This document shows positions 1-12,962 of a DNA stretch of 64,000 nt, piece by piece. This DNA comes from Abelmoschus esculentus. Taxonomy: Eukaryota; Streptophyta; Magnoliopsida; Malvales; Malvaceae. A program made the translations under genes and the position numbers. A model generated the notes under the pieces. That model saw only the letters and a program-made list of their open reading frames with translations, was not told the DNA's origin and ran no database searches. The stretch is from contig JAUCBN010000049.1 in assembly GCA_035048815.1 (NCBI GenBank), forward strand, positions 3,851,501 to 3,915,500, written 5' to 3'. Positions within the stretch are counted from its first letter, which is position 1. Each line of letters begins with the position of its first letter.

Positions 1-1097
1 TAAAGTGTGTGAGTGAGATCGTTCCCACGAGGATTGGGTAGGTTATCTCAAAAATAGTTAACATACACAAAAAATAAAATAATCCTTTGTATGAGCATAT
101 GCTAAAGCAATTCAGCAATTGTAACCAAAATGCTCTAGAAAAATAAAGTGTCACTATGAATATGGTAGCAAAATAAAGCTTGTCACAAAAAATCAGTAGC
201 AAAATAAAATAGATAATGGAGAAATAAATAAAGCTACACAAACACAACACAGAGAAGATTTTCAAGCTTAAGACAAGATAGGCTTGTTACGGCAAAAATC
301 TTACTTTTTCTCCTAAAGCTTACTGTACCACTGGTTTAACAAGTGTTCGACAAAGTTTACTAAAAATGCCTCCACTATCCTTAGTCAGAAGGCCTAACAC
401 TCGAAAAATGCTAAGGCATTACCTCCCGGTCTCTTCCTTATCCTAAGGTGAGTTAGGATTTTGCTCTCGCAGTAACCCCATTGTTCAAGTTGGTCTAGCT
501 TTGTCTATCCTTAGATCTAAGCTTCCCGAACCCCTTAGCTATGAATATCTCTCGATGCTCTTACAAACCAAGGTTTAAGAAGAAAAGGTGTTAGCTTTCT
601 TGAACAAAACACTTAAATAAACACTCAAAACAGTAAACATTCATTCAAATAAAATAAAGATCATCCATAACAAGCCTAAGCCATACTAGTTTAGTTCATG
701 TCTAGGTAAGGCAAACTATTCAACTTTCGTCCCTTAAAATACATTTTCAACTATTTTAGAAAAGAGGTAAAGCAAAGTGAAGAGGAAGGAAGTCCCAAAC
801 GCATGTGCCGTGAAGCTTTCCTAGCTAGTCGCTCCTCCCGAAGTCGCGCAAATCCCTTGCTTGAAGCTCTCCAACAATGGTGGCTCGGCTAGAGGTTGAA
901 GATGAAGGAAAGTGGCCGCCTTTCTTCTTTCTTCTTCCTCTTTCTCTCTCAAAGTTCACTTCTTTTTTCTTTTGCTCCTTTGCTACTTTTTCAGCTCTAT
1001 TTCACCACACTTGTAGAAGGAGGCTTGAGGTTATATTTATAGGAGGCTTCTAGGATTTTGTGCCCTAATGGTGCAAGCAATATTCCCTGACATTTTC
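1..1097 (-). repeat. E0 3' LTR, R/U5 side (Athila-like), first part
   Basis: Non-coding sequence read as the promoter-distal part of an LTR on the minus strand. On that strand a TATA box (TATAAATA, 1034-1041) lies near its start. At the far end the plus-strand text GATCGTTCCCACGAGGATTGG resembles the LTR end of the Athila-like elements further right (TATCGTCTCCACAGG). The missing U3 start lies at 15884-16286, because a solo Tekay LTR sits between the two parts, flanked by TTTTC. The LTR runs off the left edge of the window, so its 3' end and target duplication are not visible. No coding region is seen here. Family assignment is inferred from the LTR start, the PPT and the adjoining ORF2 at 16287-17978. 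Confidence 0.65.
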
Positions 1098-3593
1098 TTT
1101 AACATACCGGCTTTGGGGGTAGTAGTTTGAGTGTTGGTTTGGGGATTCGATTCAAGTCAAATTGGATTCTTCGGTTCATTAGTTTCGGGAAAATTAAAAT
1201 AATAATATTTTAATAGGATAAGTAATAATTTTGCGAAATGTTTCTAGAAATATTAAAATGGTGTTTTGAAGTTAAAGGAATATTATTTGAACTTTAATTT
1301 GATTTTAATTAAGTATAATTATGCACTAGTGACTAAATTGAAATTTTGGAAAAGATTTGGGGATTTAATTAATAATTTTCAGAAATAAGGATTTTTAGTG
1401 ACTAAATTGGAAAGCAAGCCATACTTAGAATCCTTAGAGGGCCATAAACCCAATTTATTTTTAATTAATGATTTATCCACCAAAATTGTTTTAAATGGTT
1501 TTGTTTTAGATGATAATTTTATTTTCTTTTGTAACTTCCCATTTTCTCATATTTTCTCTCAAACTTTCTCTCCATTTTCTCTCCATCTTCTTCTCCAAAT
1601 TTTTTCAATTACTTGCTGATTTCTTCATCATTTTCAACAAGATTTATTTCATTTTACTCATCTTTTCATTGTCTACAAAACCTACTCATCAATTTTGCAA
1701 AATCAACATCCATTTTCAAGGAAATCAAGAGAGGATTTCTCATATTTTTGGTGGAGTTAATCTCAAAGGTAAAATTATGATTTCTAATCTTTTTTCTAAG
1801 GTTCTTTATGAAATTCCCAAGTATTGGCTTGCCCATTAACAATTGATATTTAATTTTGTGTTTCTAATTCAAGATCTATGAGTTTTATGATAGTTTTTGT
1901 GAAATCTTTTTAGATATCAATTGATGATGGAATTAGGATGATTTAATTATGATGTTAGGTCAATTAAATGATTGATTTAGTCTTGAAAGAGTTAACAACA
2001 AATTAATCCCGGAATAATGCAATCGGTGGTGTTTTAAGGTGGTTTTCGGTTGTTTTAGGGGTTGTTTTAAGTGTTCTGCAATTACTGGAGGTATAAGGAT
2101 GGTTTGGAAGTGTTTTTGGTTCATAATTGAGGTGGATTAGATGTTAGATTCATAAGGTTAAGGGATGATGTTGTTTCGGATAAGTTTCGGCTTAGTTTTC
2201 GGTCTTTTCGGCTAGGTTTTCGATAGTTTTGTGAAGGTTTAATGTGGCTGCTGTTTTGAGCATGTTGTGATGTGAATATGCTCTGTGTTTAATGTTGTAG
2301 AGGTAGTGCAAGAAGGTGCATAAGTGGCTGGTGCGTTGGCGTTGCCGTTGGAGCATCGACGAGGGCTCGTTTCGCTTGTCGGTGAGTGATTTCGGGTTTA
2401 AAAGTGAATCGCATTGGTTCGGTTCTGTTTTGGGGACTATGGAATAGTGTGAAAACTTTCCATAGTTCAAGAGTAAGTGTTTTAAATGATGTTGATGCAT
2501 TATCTCAAGTTTCGGCTATTTCGGTAATGGCATATATGTGAACAATGTTTCAATAAGATTTTGTAATAGCATATCTTTGATTTGAAATGATGCATGCATA
2601 TGTTAATTGCTGAAAATGCATGGTTTATAAAGGCATTCATGGCTTATGTAAGCATGAAAAAGAATTTGGAATATGAGGTTATTTGCCTTACGTTGATAAA
2701 GCCGTTGAGCATGATTTTAGTTCACATGATGAACATTTAATGAGTGCATTATGAGCAGCAAGTTAACATGCATGATTGGAATTGATATTGGCTTAGTGAC
2801 ACTAACCTTAGATTCGAATACAAATGACATGTCATTAGGATTGAGTGCACTATAAAAATAATGAGAATAATGATGACGCCTACACGTAAACAAGGGTGAC
2901 TATGTGTCCGACCGTGCGTGTAGAGCTTGCCTATATGTAAATAAGGGTGACTTTGTGTCCGACCGTGCATATAGTTGACCCATGCGTAAACAAGGGTTAC
3001 TTTGTGTCCGACCGTGCGTAGTGGGGGTAACATGTATACAAGGGTGACTATGTGTCCGACCGATGCATGTTGAGACCAAGTGTCTCCAATTATGGAAAAA
3101 GGAATCCGTGTATTCGGTGAACTAAAAGTTCATATTAAGTGATCACTAGAAAGCCAATATGCATACATGAAATGATATACTTGTGCATGATATTTGAAAT
3201 GATTTGACAATATTGATAAGCATGATTTGGTTTTACATATTTCAAATAAGCATGAAGGATGCAAGTATGACTTTAAAAAAATGATTTTTGATCTTGTTTA
3301 GAGCTTCCTCACTAAGCATGTTTTTCTTAAGCTCTCTCTTTTCATACATGCAGAGAAATAGAGATATTCGAGGCTACATTCGGAGCAAGGGAACCAAGGG
3401 GAAAAGTTAACTCAATTTTTGGTATGTTTTGGCAAATAACTTGGGGCTTGGCAATGTGTAAACCTACCCATATGAGAGTGTGTTTTACTTTGGTTAATGA
3501 CTTGTAATAAGACCTTATATTGTCTTGATTTTGGTTTGATGAATTGTGATATTGCTTTGGATTGTTGAAGTATGATCATGCATGTGTGTTTCT
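1098..3593 (+). repeat. S1 solo Tekay-type LTR, left part
   Basis: First 2.5 kb of a plus-strand LTR that restarts at 14929 and ends at 15878, about 3446 bp in all. It opens TTTAACATACCGG where its relatives have TGTAACATCCCGG, and it runs collinear, in reverse, with both LTRs of E1. The bases before it (1093-1097) and after its end (15879-15883) are both TTTTC, a perfect 5-bp target duplication. No internal region, primer site or PPT adjoins it, so it is a solo LTR left by LTR-LTR recombination. E1 is inserted at 3593/14929. Short open frames over the 50-bp repeats at 2879-3068 are repeat translations and not genes. Confidence 0.85.
2879..3068 (+). repeat. About 50-bp tandem repeat in S1 LTR (4 units)
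   Basis: Four head-to-tail units of about 49-51 bp share the core AAGGGTGACTWTGTGTCCGAC. The same array, on the other strand, occurs in every Tekay-type LTR of the window. Unit spacers alternate and are recognisable one by one (CACGTAAAC, CATATAGG and similar), which lets units be matched between LTRs. Confidence 0.85.
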
Positions 3594-4159
3594 TGCAACC
3601 CCCTTAAGCCCAGCCTAGACGGGACCGACACTAACGGGTTACACGGGAATATCGAACCAAACCCGCGAAGGTCCGATTCGATAAACAACCCTGAAAACCA
3701 ATATATTTTTTTTCTTATCTAGATGCATAATTAATTCCCTATATGTGTCGGGTTCACGCATAACGAGAATGGAAACATTCGGTCCACAATAGGTCATTCA
3801 ATTCGCACATGAACACATAAGGACCAAATCGCAAATAGTTTTAATTCCAATAATAAACCGGAAATTCAATCTACCATAGTTCAATTAAACATGCATAGCA
3901 TACTCACAATAAAATTCAGATCAATTGGAGCAGTATAACATCATCAATTTCATGCTTCAATGTTTAGGGACCTAATTGTAAAGCTCACAAACCATAGGGA
4001 CTAAAACCAACATTAATTAACCAATACAAAATTAAATGAACATCATGCATCAAGGTGATATTACAACTCAAAACATTATTCATTGCATCTACGCTTGATC
4101 GTGGAAAGACATCCGATCCTATACGTAATTTTCAATACTTAGAATGTTATTTTTGGTCA

Positions 4160-4362
4160 GGGGTATCGATACCTTAGATCTCGGTATCGGTACCCTATCG
4201 TGGAGCTAGCCTCGTTGCACTTCGAAGGCTATTGGTATCGATACCACCATAGGTGGTATCGATACTCCAGCGTCCAGTGGAGTAATTGCATCGAACCATG
4301 ATTCGATGCCGCTCAAAATTAGCCTTGGATATCGATACCCTTACCAGAGGTATCGATACCCC
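4160..4362 (-). repeat. TATCGATA palindrome array in E1 3' LTR
   Basis: Within about 200 bp there are seven palindromic or near-palindromic copies of GGTATCGATACC, several in close pairs such as the two flanking CACCATAGGTG. A longer dyad at 4288-4309 has perfect 8-base arms (GCATCGAA and TTCGATGC) around CCATGA. The array starts about 570 bp from the LTR end, the same offset as in the other Tekay-type LTRs. Confidence 0.85.
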
Positions 4363-5070
4363 TTGTGCAATTCACAAAATCCGGGCGTCTAAGAGGAGTT
4401 CCATCCACTTAAACTCAACCCTTAATCACTCCAAACTATATGCAAAGTTCCTAAACATAAATAATGATAACAAACACACAATTATCAACATCAAAGACTC
4501 CATACAATCTATAGGCATGCTTCCTAAAATATGATTAAAATCAAAAACGTTCATGCATGTACATGCTTCAACGATCCAAAACAACACCATAGTCCATCAA
4601 TTAACAATCAAGCAATATAGATCTTATTACAACATTAACCAAAGCAAAAATCACACTCTTCACATGGAATTGGTTTACACATTGCCAAGCCCAAGTTATT
4701 TGCCAAAACATACCAAAAATTGAGATAACTTTTCCCATTGGTTCCCTTACTCCGAATGTAGCCTCGAATGTCTCTATTTTTCTGCAAGTATGAAAAGAGA
4801 GAGCTTAAGCAAAGCATGCTTAGTGAGGAAGCTCTAAACAGGATCACAAATCATATTTAAAGTCATACTTGCATCCTACATGCTTATTTGAAATATGTGA
4901 AACTAAATCATGCTTATCAAGATTGTCAAATCATTCCATGTATCATGCACAAGTATATCATTTCATTTCATGTATGCATATTGGCTTTCTAGTGATCACT
5001 TAATATGAACTTTTAGTTTACCGAATACACAGATCCCTCTTTCCATAATTGGAGACACTTGGTCTCAACA

Positions 5071-5211
5071 TGCATCGGTCGGACGCATAGTCACCCTTGT
5101 ATACATGTTACCCCCACTACGCACGGTCGGACCCAAAGTCACCCTTATTTACATATAGGCAAGCTCTACACGCACGGTCGGACACAAAGTCACCCTTGTT
5201 TACGTGTAGGC
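5071..5211 (-). repeat. About 50-bp tandem repeat in E1 3' LTR (3 units)
   Basis: Three units of the GTCGGACACAAAGTCACCCT repeat. The unit with the spacer CGCATGGGTCAACTATATG, present in the 5' LTR and the other LTRs, is missing, so one unit was lost after insertion. Confidence 0.85.
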
Positions 5212-6987
5212 ATCATCATTATTCTCATTATTTTTATAGTGCACTCAATCCTAATGACATGTTATTTGTATTCGAATCTAAAGTTAGTGTCACTAAGCCA
5301 ATATCAATTCCAATCATGCATGTTAACTTGTTGCTCATAATGCATTCATTAAATGTTCATCATGTGAACTAAAATCATGCTCAACGGCTTTATCAACATA
5401 GGGCAAATAACCTCATCACAATCCAAATTCTTTTTCATGCTTACATAAGCCATGAATGCGTTTATAAACCATGCATTTTCAGCAATTAACATATGCATGC
5501 ATCATTTCAAATCAAAGATATGCTATTCCAAAATCTTATTGAAACATTGTTTACATATATGTCGTTACCGAAATAGCCGAAACTTGAGATATTGCATCAA
5601 CATCATTCAAATCACTTACTCTTGAACTATGGAAAGTTTTCACACTATTCCATAGTCCCCAAAACAGAACCGAACCATTGTGATTCACTTTTAACCCGAA
5701 TCACTCACCGACAAGCGAAACGAGCCCTCGTCGATGCTTCGACGACAACGCCAATGCACCAGCCACTTACGGACCTTCTTGAAATTCCTCTACAACATTA
5801 AAAACAGAGCATTTTCACATCATAACATGTTCAAAACAGCAACCACATCAAACCTCTCCGAAACTATCGAAAACCTAGCCGAAAAGACTGAAAACTAAGC
5901 CGAAACTTATCCGAAACAGCATCAGCCCTTAACCTTATGAATCTAACATCTAATCCACATCAATTATGAACCAAAAGCACTTCCAAACCATCCTTATACC
6001 TTCAACAACAAAAGAACACCTAAAACAACCCCTAAAATAACCGAAAACCACCTTAAAACACCACCGATTGCATTATTCCGGGATTAATTTTATATTAGAT
6101 CATTACAAGACTCAATCAATCATTTAATTGACCTAATATCATAATTAAATCATCCTAAATTCAGCATCAATTGAGATCTCAAAAGATTTCACAAAAACTT
6201 TCACAAAACTCATAAATCTTGAATTAAAAACACAAAATTAAATATCAATTGTTAACTAGCAAGCCAATACTTGGGAACTTCAATAAAGAACCTTAGAAAA
6301 AGATTAGAAATCAGAATTTTACCTTAGAGATTAGATCCAACAAAAAGATGAGAAATCCTCCCTTGATTTCCTTGAAAATGGATGTTGATTTTGCAAAATT
6401 GATGAGTAGGTTTTGTAGAGAATGAAAGGATGAGTAAAATGAATTAAATCTTGTTGAAAATGAAGAAGAAATCAGCAAGTAATTGAAGAAATTTGGAGAA
6501 GAAGATGGAGAGAAAATGGAGAGAAAGTTTGAGAGAAAAGATGAGAAAATGGGAAGTTACAAAAGAAAATGAAAATAAGTTTTTTATTAAAATTAATTAA
6601 AACAAATTTGATGGATAATCTTTAATTAAAAATAAATTGGGTTAATAGCACTCTAAGGATTCTAAGTATGGCTTACATTCCAATTTAGTCACTAAAAATC
6701 TTAATTTCCGAAAATCACCAATTAAGCCCCTAAACTTTTCCAAAAATTACAATTTAGTCACTAGTACAAAATTAAGCCTAATTAAAAACTAAATTAAGTC
6801 TCAATAATATTCCTTTAACTTTAAAACACCATTTTAATATTTTTAAACCTTTTCGCAAAATTATTACTTGTCCGACTAAATTATTATTATTGTAATTTTC
6901 CCGGACTTAATGAACCGAAGAATCCGATTCGACTCGAATCGAATTCCCCAAACCAGCACTCAAACTACTAACCCCAAAACCGGGATG

Positions 6988-8600
6988 TTACAACTCTCCC
7001 CCTCTTAAGAAAATTTTGTCCTCGAAATTCTTACCTGAAGCAAACAAGTGAGGAAACTGCTCCTCCATATTTTTCCTTGTCTCCCAAGTTGCCTCTTCAA
7101 TACCTCGGTGTCTCCAAAGCACTTTAACCAAATCTATGGTCTTCCCTCGAAGAACCTTTGTATCTACATCCAAAATCTTCACCGGTTCTTCCTCATAACT
7201 CATATCTGCTCTTAACTCAATCTCCTCAACTGGAACAACATGAGAAGGATCTGATCTATACTTACGAAGCATCGATACATGAAAAACATCATGCATCCTA
7301 CTCAACTCCTCTGGCAACCTCAACCCATAAGCAACAGGACCAACACGCTCCAACACCTCATACAGTCCAATGAAACGAGGACTCAACTTACCCTTACGTC
7401 CAAACCTCATCACTTTCTTCCATGGCGAAACTTTCAGAAACACTTTTTCCCCGACATCATACTCTATCTCTCTACGCTTCAATCGGCATAAGACTTCTGT
7501 CTATCTGAAGCCTCCTTGAGATTAGCACAAATAAGCTTAACCTTCTCATCCGTATCTTTCAACACTTACGGTAAAGAAACATACTTCTGTCCAACTTCCT
7601 TCCAACACAAAGGTGTACGACACCTACGCCCATATAACGCCTCGAATGGTGCCATCTGTATACTTGCCTGATAACTATTATTGTAAGCAAACTCCACCAA
7701 CGGCAACTGCTTCTCCCAATAACCTTAAAACTCAATGATGCAACATCTCAACATATCCTGCAAAATCTGAATAACACGTTCAGACTGACCATCCATCTGT
7801 GGATGATAAGCTGTACTAAAGCTAAGCCTCGTACACAAAGAAACTTGCAAACCCTTCCAAAACTTAGAAGTAAAACGCGGATCTTTATCCGATATGATCG
7901 ACTTAGGCACACCATGCAACTTCACCCCCTCAGAAACATACAACCCCGCTAACTTATCCATAGAATACGTCGTATGCATGACAAGAAAATGTGCACACCT
8001 CGTAAAACTATCAACAATCACTCATATAGAATCCTTTTTGGACGGCGTCAAGGGTAACCCCATCACAAAATCCATAGTCACTCTCTCCTACTTCCATTCC
8101 GGCACTTGAACCGGTTGCAACAACCATGTAGGAAACTGATGTTCAGCTTTCACCCGCTGACACACCATACACCGTGACACAAACTCCGTCACATACTTCT
8201 TCAACTAACCCAAAAATATATACTTTTGAGATTCTTGTATATCTTCACACTACCCGGATGCATAGCAAACGGACTAGTATGAGCTTCTACCAAGATAGCT
8301 TGTCTCAGCTCAACACCATCTGGCACCAAAATCCGACCTTTAAAACACAAAACCTTATCATCATCAAAATGATATTCGGTCGGTCTACCTTCAGCGACAT
8401 CTTCCACAATAGGCACCAAAGTCTCATCCTCCAACTGTTTCACCTTTATCATTTCTACCAAAAACAGGTTTTACCTACTACTCTGTCACAAAACCATTTT
8501 TTTTCCTTTGAAATATTTCACTTAGCAAACATAGCCCTTAACTCCACTGCTGTCTTACGACTCAAAGCATCAGTTACTATGTTAGCTTTTCCCGGATGAT
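6988..8600 (-). pseudogene. E1 pol: RNase H end, integrase and chromodomain (broken)
   Basis: Remnant of the C-terminal half of a chromovirus polyprotein, whose role was to insert the element DNA and direct its target choice. Reading from 8600 down: the end of RNase H (PGKANIVTDALSRK), a zinc-binding integrase N-terminus (about 8290-8100, ending in CMVC), the catalytic core with TMDFVMGL (about 8070), SDKDPRF (about 7890) and PQMDGQSERV (about 7790), so all three acidic residues are still readable. Then come the GPY-like segment and a chromodomain-like tail (about 7170-7000, WETRKNMEEQFPHLF). Stops interrupt it near 8201, 8030, 7725, 7600 and 7485. The last frame ends GGEL and its TAA stop (6988-6990) is made by bases 3-5 of the 3' LTR. 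No complete protein can be made. Confidence 0.88.
6993..7012 (-). other. E1 polypurine tract
   Basis: Minus strand AAGAGGGGGAGAGT directly before the LTR start TGTAACATCC. This is the primer site for plus-strand DNA synthesis. E8 has the closely similar AAGTGGGGGAGAGT at 22044-22060. Confidence 0.85.
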
Positions 8601-8604
8601 ACTC

Positions 8605-11010
8605 AATAGACAATCAAACATTTACCCTCTTCGGACAAACAAAAAATTCGTCCCTCACACTGAAGCAACAACGCATAAACCACCACACTATTTCATCTTT
8701 CACAGAAAACATAACTCAAAAGAGAACTTTTTTTAGATCGATAATCAACTCTTAGCAACCACATCAGTTTTTATACCAAAAACGTCGAACTAACCCTCTT
8801 TTCATATCCTCAATCATACAAGGCAACCATATAAACCTTCCATCAGCCTACGGTCCACACAATGACGCTCAACCAACAAGAATCATACTGGCTTAACATA
8901 AAACCGTTAAACATGGTCTCAAGCAAACTCCATTGATGGCAACACCTTCATTAAGAGACATAGTCCCAGCATACCATCCCTCCACCTATGGATGACAAAA
9001 TCCCAATATTCAAACGGATGCCAATGTTGTTCCCTAAAAAAAAAACTCGAATCTAAACATGCTAGGATATACCACATATCCAGCCCAACCAAAGGAACTT
9101 AGGACTCCAAGAGAACCGTACTCAAATAAACGATTGTTCCAGCCACACACCTAGAAAACCTCATCTCACTCTCAAAATTTTACTACCAAACTCATGATGA
9201 TTCTTCCCAACTTACCAGTAGGACAATCAACCACCCATAACTCAACCATATCCAAAACAAGCCCACTCAAAAACACTTGCTCCTAACTTCTATTACAACA
9301 CCGTACCACCAAACGCATAGAAAAGATTACCACATGCCCTTATCAAGACACCACTCCAACTCGGCAACCTTCGAAACAACCATGCGGCTCAGATAACCTA
9401 AAAGGTTCTTGACACAAAAACTTGACCTTGCCAAACACATCCTCAACTAGATCCTTACCAAACATCTGATCACGTCTTACCTGCGATCAACTTAACTAAG
9501 TTAGAGCCCCGCTCATAGCTTCACTATTTTACCAGGACTCTCACATAAATTTAACCAAACAACTTTTCTCGTAACTCCACAGCAACCCTGGTTCATCCCA
9601 CAAAACAAACACCCTTCACAGACATCCTTACACAAGCCAAGCAATCCACGATAGCTAACATTGAACAAAATATGCAACACCAGGGACCTACCACCTTTGT
9701 GTCAACACCGGACATCGTACTCATCTCAAAGTTAGTACCTCCAACTCAAGCTTAAGCCACCACAACAAATACAACAACACACCTCAAACTTCGAGGTCCG
9801 CGTGTCGCTAACTACCTCGACACCCAACTCAAAACTCTTCCCCAGCCTTAACTCACTGATAAAGTCAACTCTTATCCCACCTATACCACAACAAAATCCA
9901 AACTTGTCGAACTCTTCCTTCCATTCACCCCAACACCTCTTATTTTATAACCTTACCAAGGTTGTAACCACACTGATGAATCATCCATAACATGAACCCA
10001 CTGGACATAACTCTCACTACACTTTCAATAAAAGCATGTCCAAAAGACGAAGTAAAGGATATAGGTTATAAACAGTCCATCGGTCCTCGTCACACAACTC
10101 AAACACCATCACAATCTAACTTTAGTTGAGGTAAACCCAACTTAACTCCTTATACACACAATATGTGCACTTTGCACCTTTACGGCACAACTAAAACCTC
10201 GCAAGGTCACAACAAAACCATGATTCAAACCCATGATACCACAACTCCATACTAATATATATACTATTGTATTCTTTTATCAAGACTTGACCCAATACTC
10301 CTCAAGGCAAAACACCTGATCGGTCACAACCCTTAACCTAACCACACGATAGACCATACAACAGAGGATTCCATGTAGTTTTTTTCCACTAACCACGATG
10401 ATAAACATCTCCATTTTCTTTAAAAACAAATCCACTCTTTAAGAAAACAAAACACCAAACCGTCTTACATCACACAACATGCCACAACCTTCTCACAACC
10501 TCCAAACTCTAACTGGAGAGAATTTGAAAAACTCAGCCTTACATTTCTTAATGACCAACTCAAAACTAACCATAACTTAGGGTATCCCCCTCGGTTTCAA
10601 ATATTCACAACTCTGAGCCCAAAAGACCCATTCCTCATCCAAGACTATTCCCTATCCAAAAGGGTAACTTGCCCACAACACAACAAGCTCATGACCAAAA
10701 GAAAGCCTTTTAAACAATTTTTTTAACAAACCTACACCCAAAAAGAACCAACCCAGCACCACTTCCATCTTCAAAGGAGATACTCGCAAGTGTGAACAAA
10801 TGTATGTATGATTCCCTATATGCCCTCATCAATGCCTGTGCAAGTGCATGTAAATGCAATTTCTAATCTCATGCTCGAGAATGCATGCATGCCCTACAAT
10901 ATCTATAGATATTTACATATATGTGCTCTTACACTATGCATGGTTATTTCTTCACACTCACTAACATCCTTGATTCCAAAAATTTCAACCACTAACTTGC
11001 TAACAATTTC
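8605..11010 (-). other. Region W: decayed internal segment of E1
   Basis: About 2.4 kb without a convincing reading frame. The plus strand is rich in A and C and very poor in G. It is shared, in the same order, with the interior of E8 (22255-23768): for example CAAACATTTACCCTC near 8623 and 22273, and the stretch around CCCACCTATACCACAACAAAATCC at 9875 and 23418. A faint match to integrase is visible: CCACCTATGGATGA near 8990 resembles CCATCTGTGGATGA at 7792 in the real integrase, with similar surrounding text. The left end of W (minus strand GTCCGAAGAGGGTAAATG) looks like an old polypurine end. I read it as a second, older pol-derived segment in the position where RT should be. Function unknown. 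Confidence 0.45.
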
Positions 11011-11239
11011 CAAGTTAGGTTAGCAGCAGTCGCTCATCTTCAGCAGACTGAAATACACCTGTCAAAGCCTGAATGCACGGTGCAAACTCAGTTTCTAAAC
11101 TGAGCTCCCCGTATAACCGGAGGCACAACTACGGGGGAAGGGGGAAGGGAAATCGCTCTTCCCTAGCAGTCGTTTCACCCTCAAACTGACCATCAGTGAT
11201 TATACTAGCACTAGCTCAAGTCTCACGTCTCAGAGGCAT
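11011..11239 (-). pseudogene. E1 gag, 5' end only
   Basis: Start of a gypsy Gag. The ATG at 11239 begins MPLRRET and is followed by a stop. The stretch aligns with the beginning of gag in E4 (ATG at 45446, MPPRRETRAS), including the shared bases TTAGGTTAGCAGCAG at its other end (about 11015 and 44994). The part that would encode the capsid fold is absent; region W follows instead. It cannot produce a working structural protein. Confidence 0.65.
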
Positions 11240-11481
11240 ATTCTAAAACTTTAAACACAAATTTTAAACGTATAATCAAAACATAATATCAAAACATATT
11301 AGACTTACATTCGGGCAAGATCCAAGGAAAACCTGAAGCATTTGAAAATGTATTGGCATTGGCAATGTGTAACTGTTAATTCCTTTTTAATAGTCATTAT
11401 TCAAAATACCTTCACTAAACACAATTATCAAACATATTGACAACAAAACATATCCAACCACACACCACCAAACAAAACAAA
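11240..11481 (-). other. E1 untranslated leader between primer site and gag
   Basis: About 240 bp with no gene. On the plus strand GAAAATGTATTGGCATTGG followed by CAATGTGTAA (about 11344-11372) is conserved almost unchanged in the leader of E4 (about 45542-45570). Conservation in an untranslated leader of two otherwise diverged elements fits an RNA signal such as packaging or dimerisation; this is inference only. Confidence 0.5.
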
Positions 11482-11497
11482 CCTGGCTCTGATACCA
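11482..11497 (-). other. E1 primer binding site (initiator tRNA-Met)
   Basis: Minus strand TGGTATCAGAGCCAGG, five bases from the 5' LTR end. TGGTATCAGAGC is the usual complement of the plant initiator tRNA-Met 3' end and marks this side as the 5' side of the element. Confidence 0.92.
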
Positions 11498-12052
11498 CCA
11501 AATGTAACCCCCTTAGCCCGGCACTAACGGGTTACGCAGGGAATATCGAACCAAACCCGCGAATGTCCGATTCGATAAACAACCTTGAAAACCGATATAT
11601 TTTTTTCTTATCTAGATGCATAGTTAATTCTCTATGTGTTCCAGGTTCACGCATAACGAGAATGGAAACATTCGGTCCACAATAGGTCATTCAATTCGCA
11701 CATGAACACATAAGGACCAAATCGCAAATAGTTTTAATTCCAATAATAAACCGGAAATTCAATCTATCATAGTTCAATTAAACATGCATAGAATACTCAC
11801 AATAAAATTCAGATCAATTGGAGCAGTATAGCATCATCAATTTCATGTTTCAATGTTTAGGGACCTAATTGTAAAGCTCACAAACCATAGGGACTAAAAC
11901 CAACAATAATTAACCAATACAAAATTAAATGAACATCATGCATCAAGGTGATATTACAACTCAAAACATTATTCATTGCATCTATGCTCGATCGTGGAAA
12001 GACATCCGATCCTATACGTAATTTTCGACACTTAAAATGTTATTTTTGGTCA

Positions 12053-12255
12053 GGGGTATCGATACCTTAGATCTCGGTATCGGTACCCTATCGTGGAGCT
12101 AGCCTCGTTGCACTTCGAAGGCTATTGGTATGGATACCCCCATAGGTGGTATCGATACTCCAGCGTCCAGTGGAGTAATTGCATCTAACCATGATTCGAT
12201 GCCGCTCAAAATTAGCCTTGGGTATCGATACCCTTACCAGAGGTATCGATACCCC
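12053..12255 (-). repeat. TATCGATA palindrome array in E1 5' LTR
   Basis: Counterpart of 4160-4362. One copy is altered (GGTATGGATACC near 12127 in place of GGTATCGATACC), and the long dyad reads GCATCTAA...TTCGATGC, with one arm mutated. Confidence 0.85.
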
Positions 12256-12962
12256 CTGTGCAATTCACAAAATCCGGGCGTCTAAGAGGAGTTCCATCCA
12301 CTTAAACTCAACCCTTAATCACTCCAAACTATATGCAAAGTTCCTAAACATAAATAATGATAACAAACACACAATTATCAACATCAAAGACTCCATACAA
12401 TCTATAGGCATGCTTCCTAAAATACGATTAAAATCAAAAATGTTCATGCATGTACATGCTTCAACGATGCAAAACAACACCATAGTCCATCAATTAACAA
12501 TCAAGCAATATAGATCTTATTACAACATTAACCAAAGCAAAAATCACACTCTTCACGTGGAATTGGTTTACACATTGCCAAGCCCAAGTTATTTGCCAAA
12601 ACATACCAAAAATTGAGATAACTTTTCCCATTGGTTCCCTTACTCCGAATGTAGCCTCGAATGTCTCTATTTTTCTGCAAGTATGAAAAGAGAGAGCTTA
12701 AGCAAAGCATGCTTAGTGAGGAAGCTCTAAACAGGATCAAAAATCATTTTTAAAGTCATACTTGCATCCTACATGCTTATTTGAAATATGTGAAACCAAA
12801 TCATGCTTATCAAGATTGTCAAATCATTCCATGTATCATGCACAAGTATATCATTTCATTTCATGTATGCATTTTGACTTTCTAGTGATCACTTAATATG
12901 AACTTTTAGTTTACCGAATACAGGATCCCTCTTTCCATTATTGGAGACACTTGATCTCAACA

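Larger units (their letters stand above)
3594..6992 (-). repeat. E1 3' LTR
   Basis: 3399 bp. On the minus strand it begins TGTAACATCCCGG directly after the PPT and ends GGGGGTTGCA, where the 5' copy ends GGGGGTTACA. It contains the TATCGATA palindrome array (4160-4362) and the 50-bp tandem repeats (5071-5211, three units). It differs from the 5' LTR by scattered substitutions, one lost tandem unit and small indels, so the insertion is not very recent. No gene is supported within it. Confidence 0.9.

Noticed and set aside
1398..1839. Open frames in the S1 LTR (73 and 109 codons)
   Set aside because: Low-complexity Phe/Ser/Leu translation of TTC-rich LTR sequence; the same stretch in E1 and E4 does not keep the frame.
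2749..3033. Open frames over the 50-bp repeats (also 5059-5372, 12951-13313, 19831-20198, 47196-47489)
   Set aside because: They translate the tandem repeat in several frames and on both strands, with no family match; they are a by-product of a unit length near a multiple of three.
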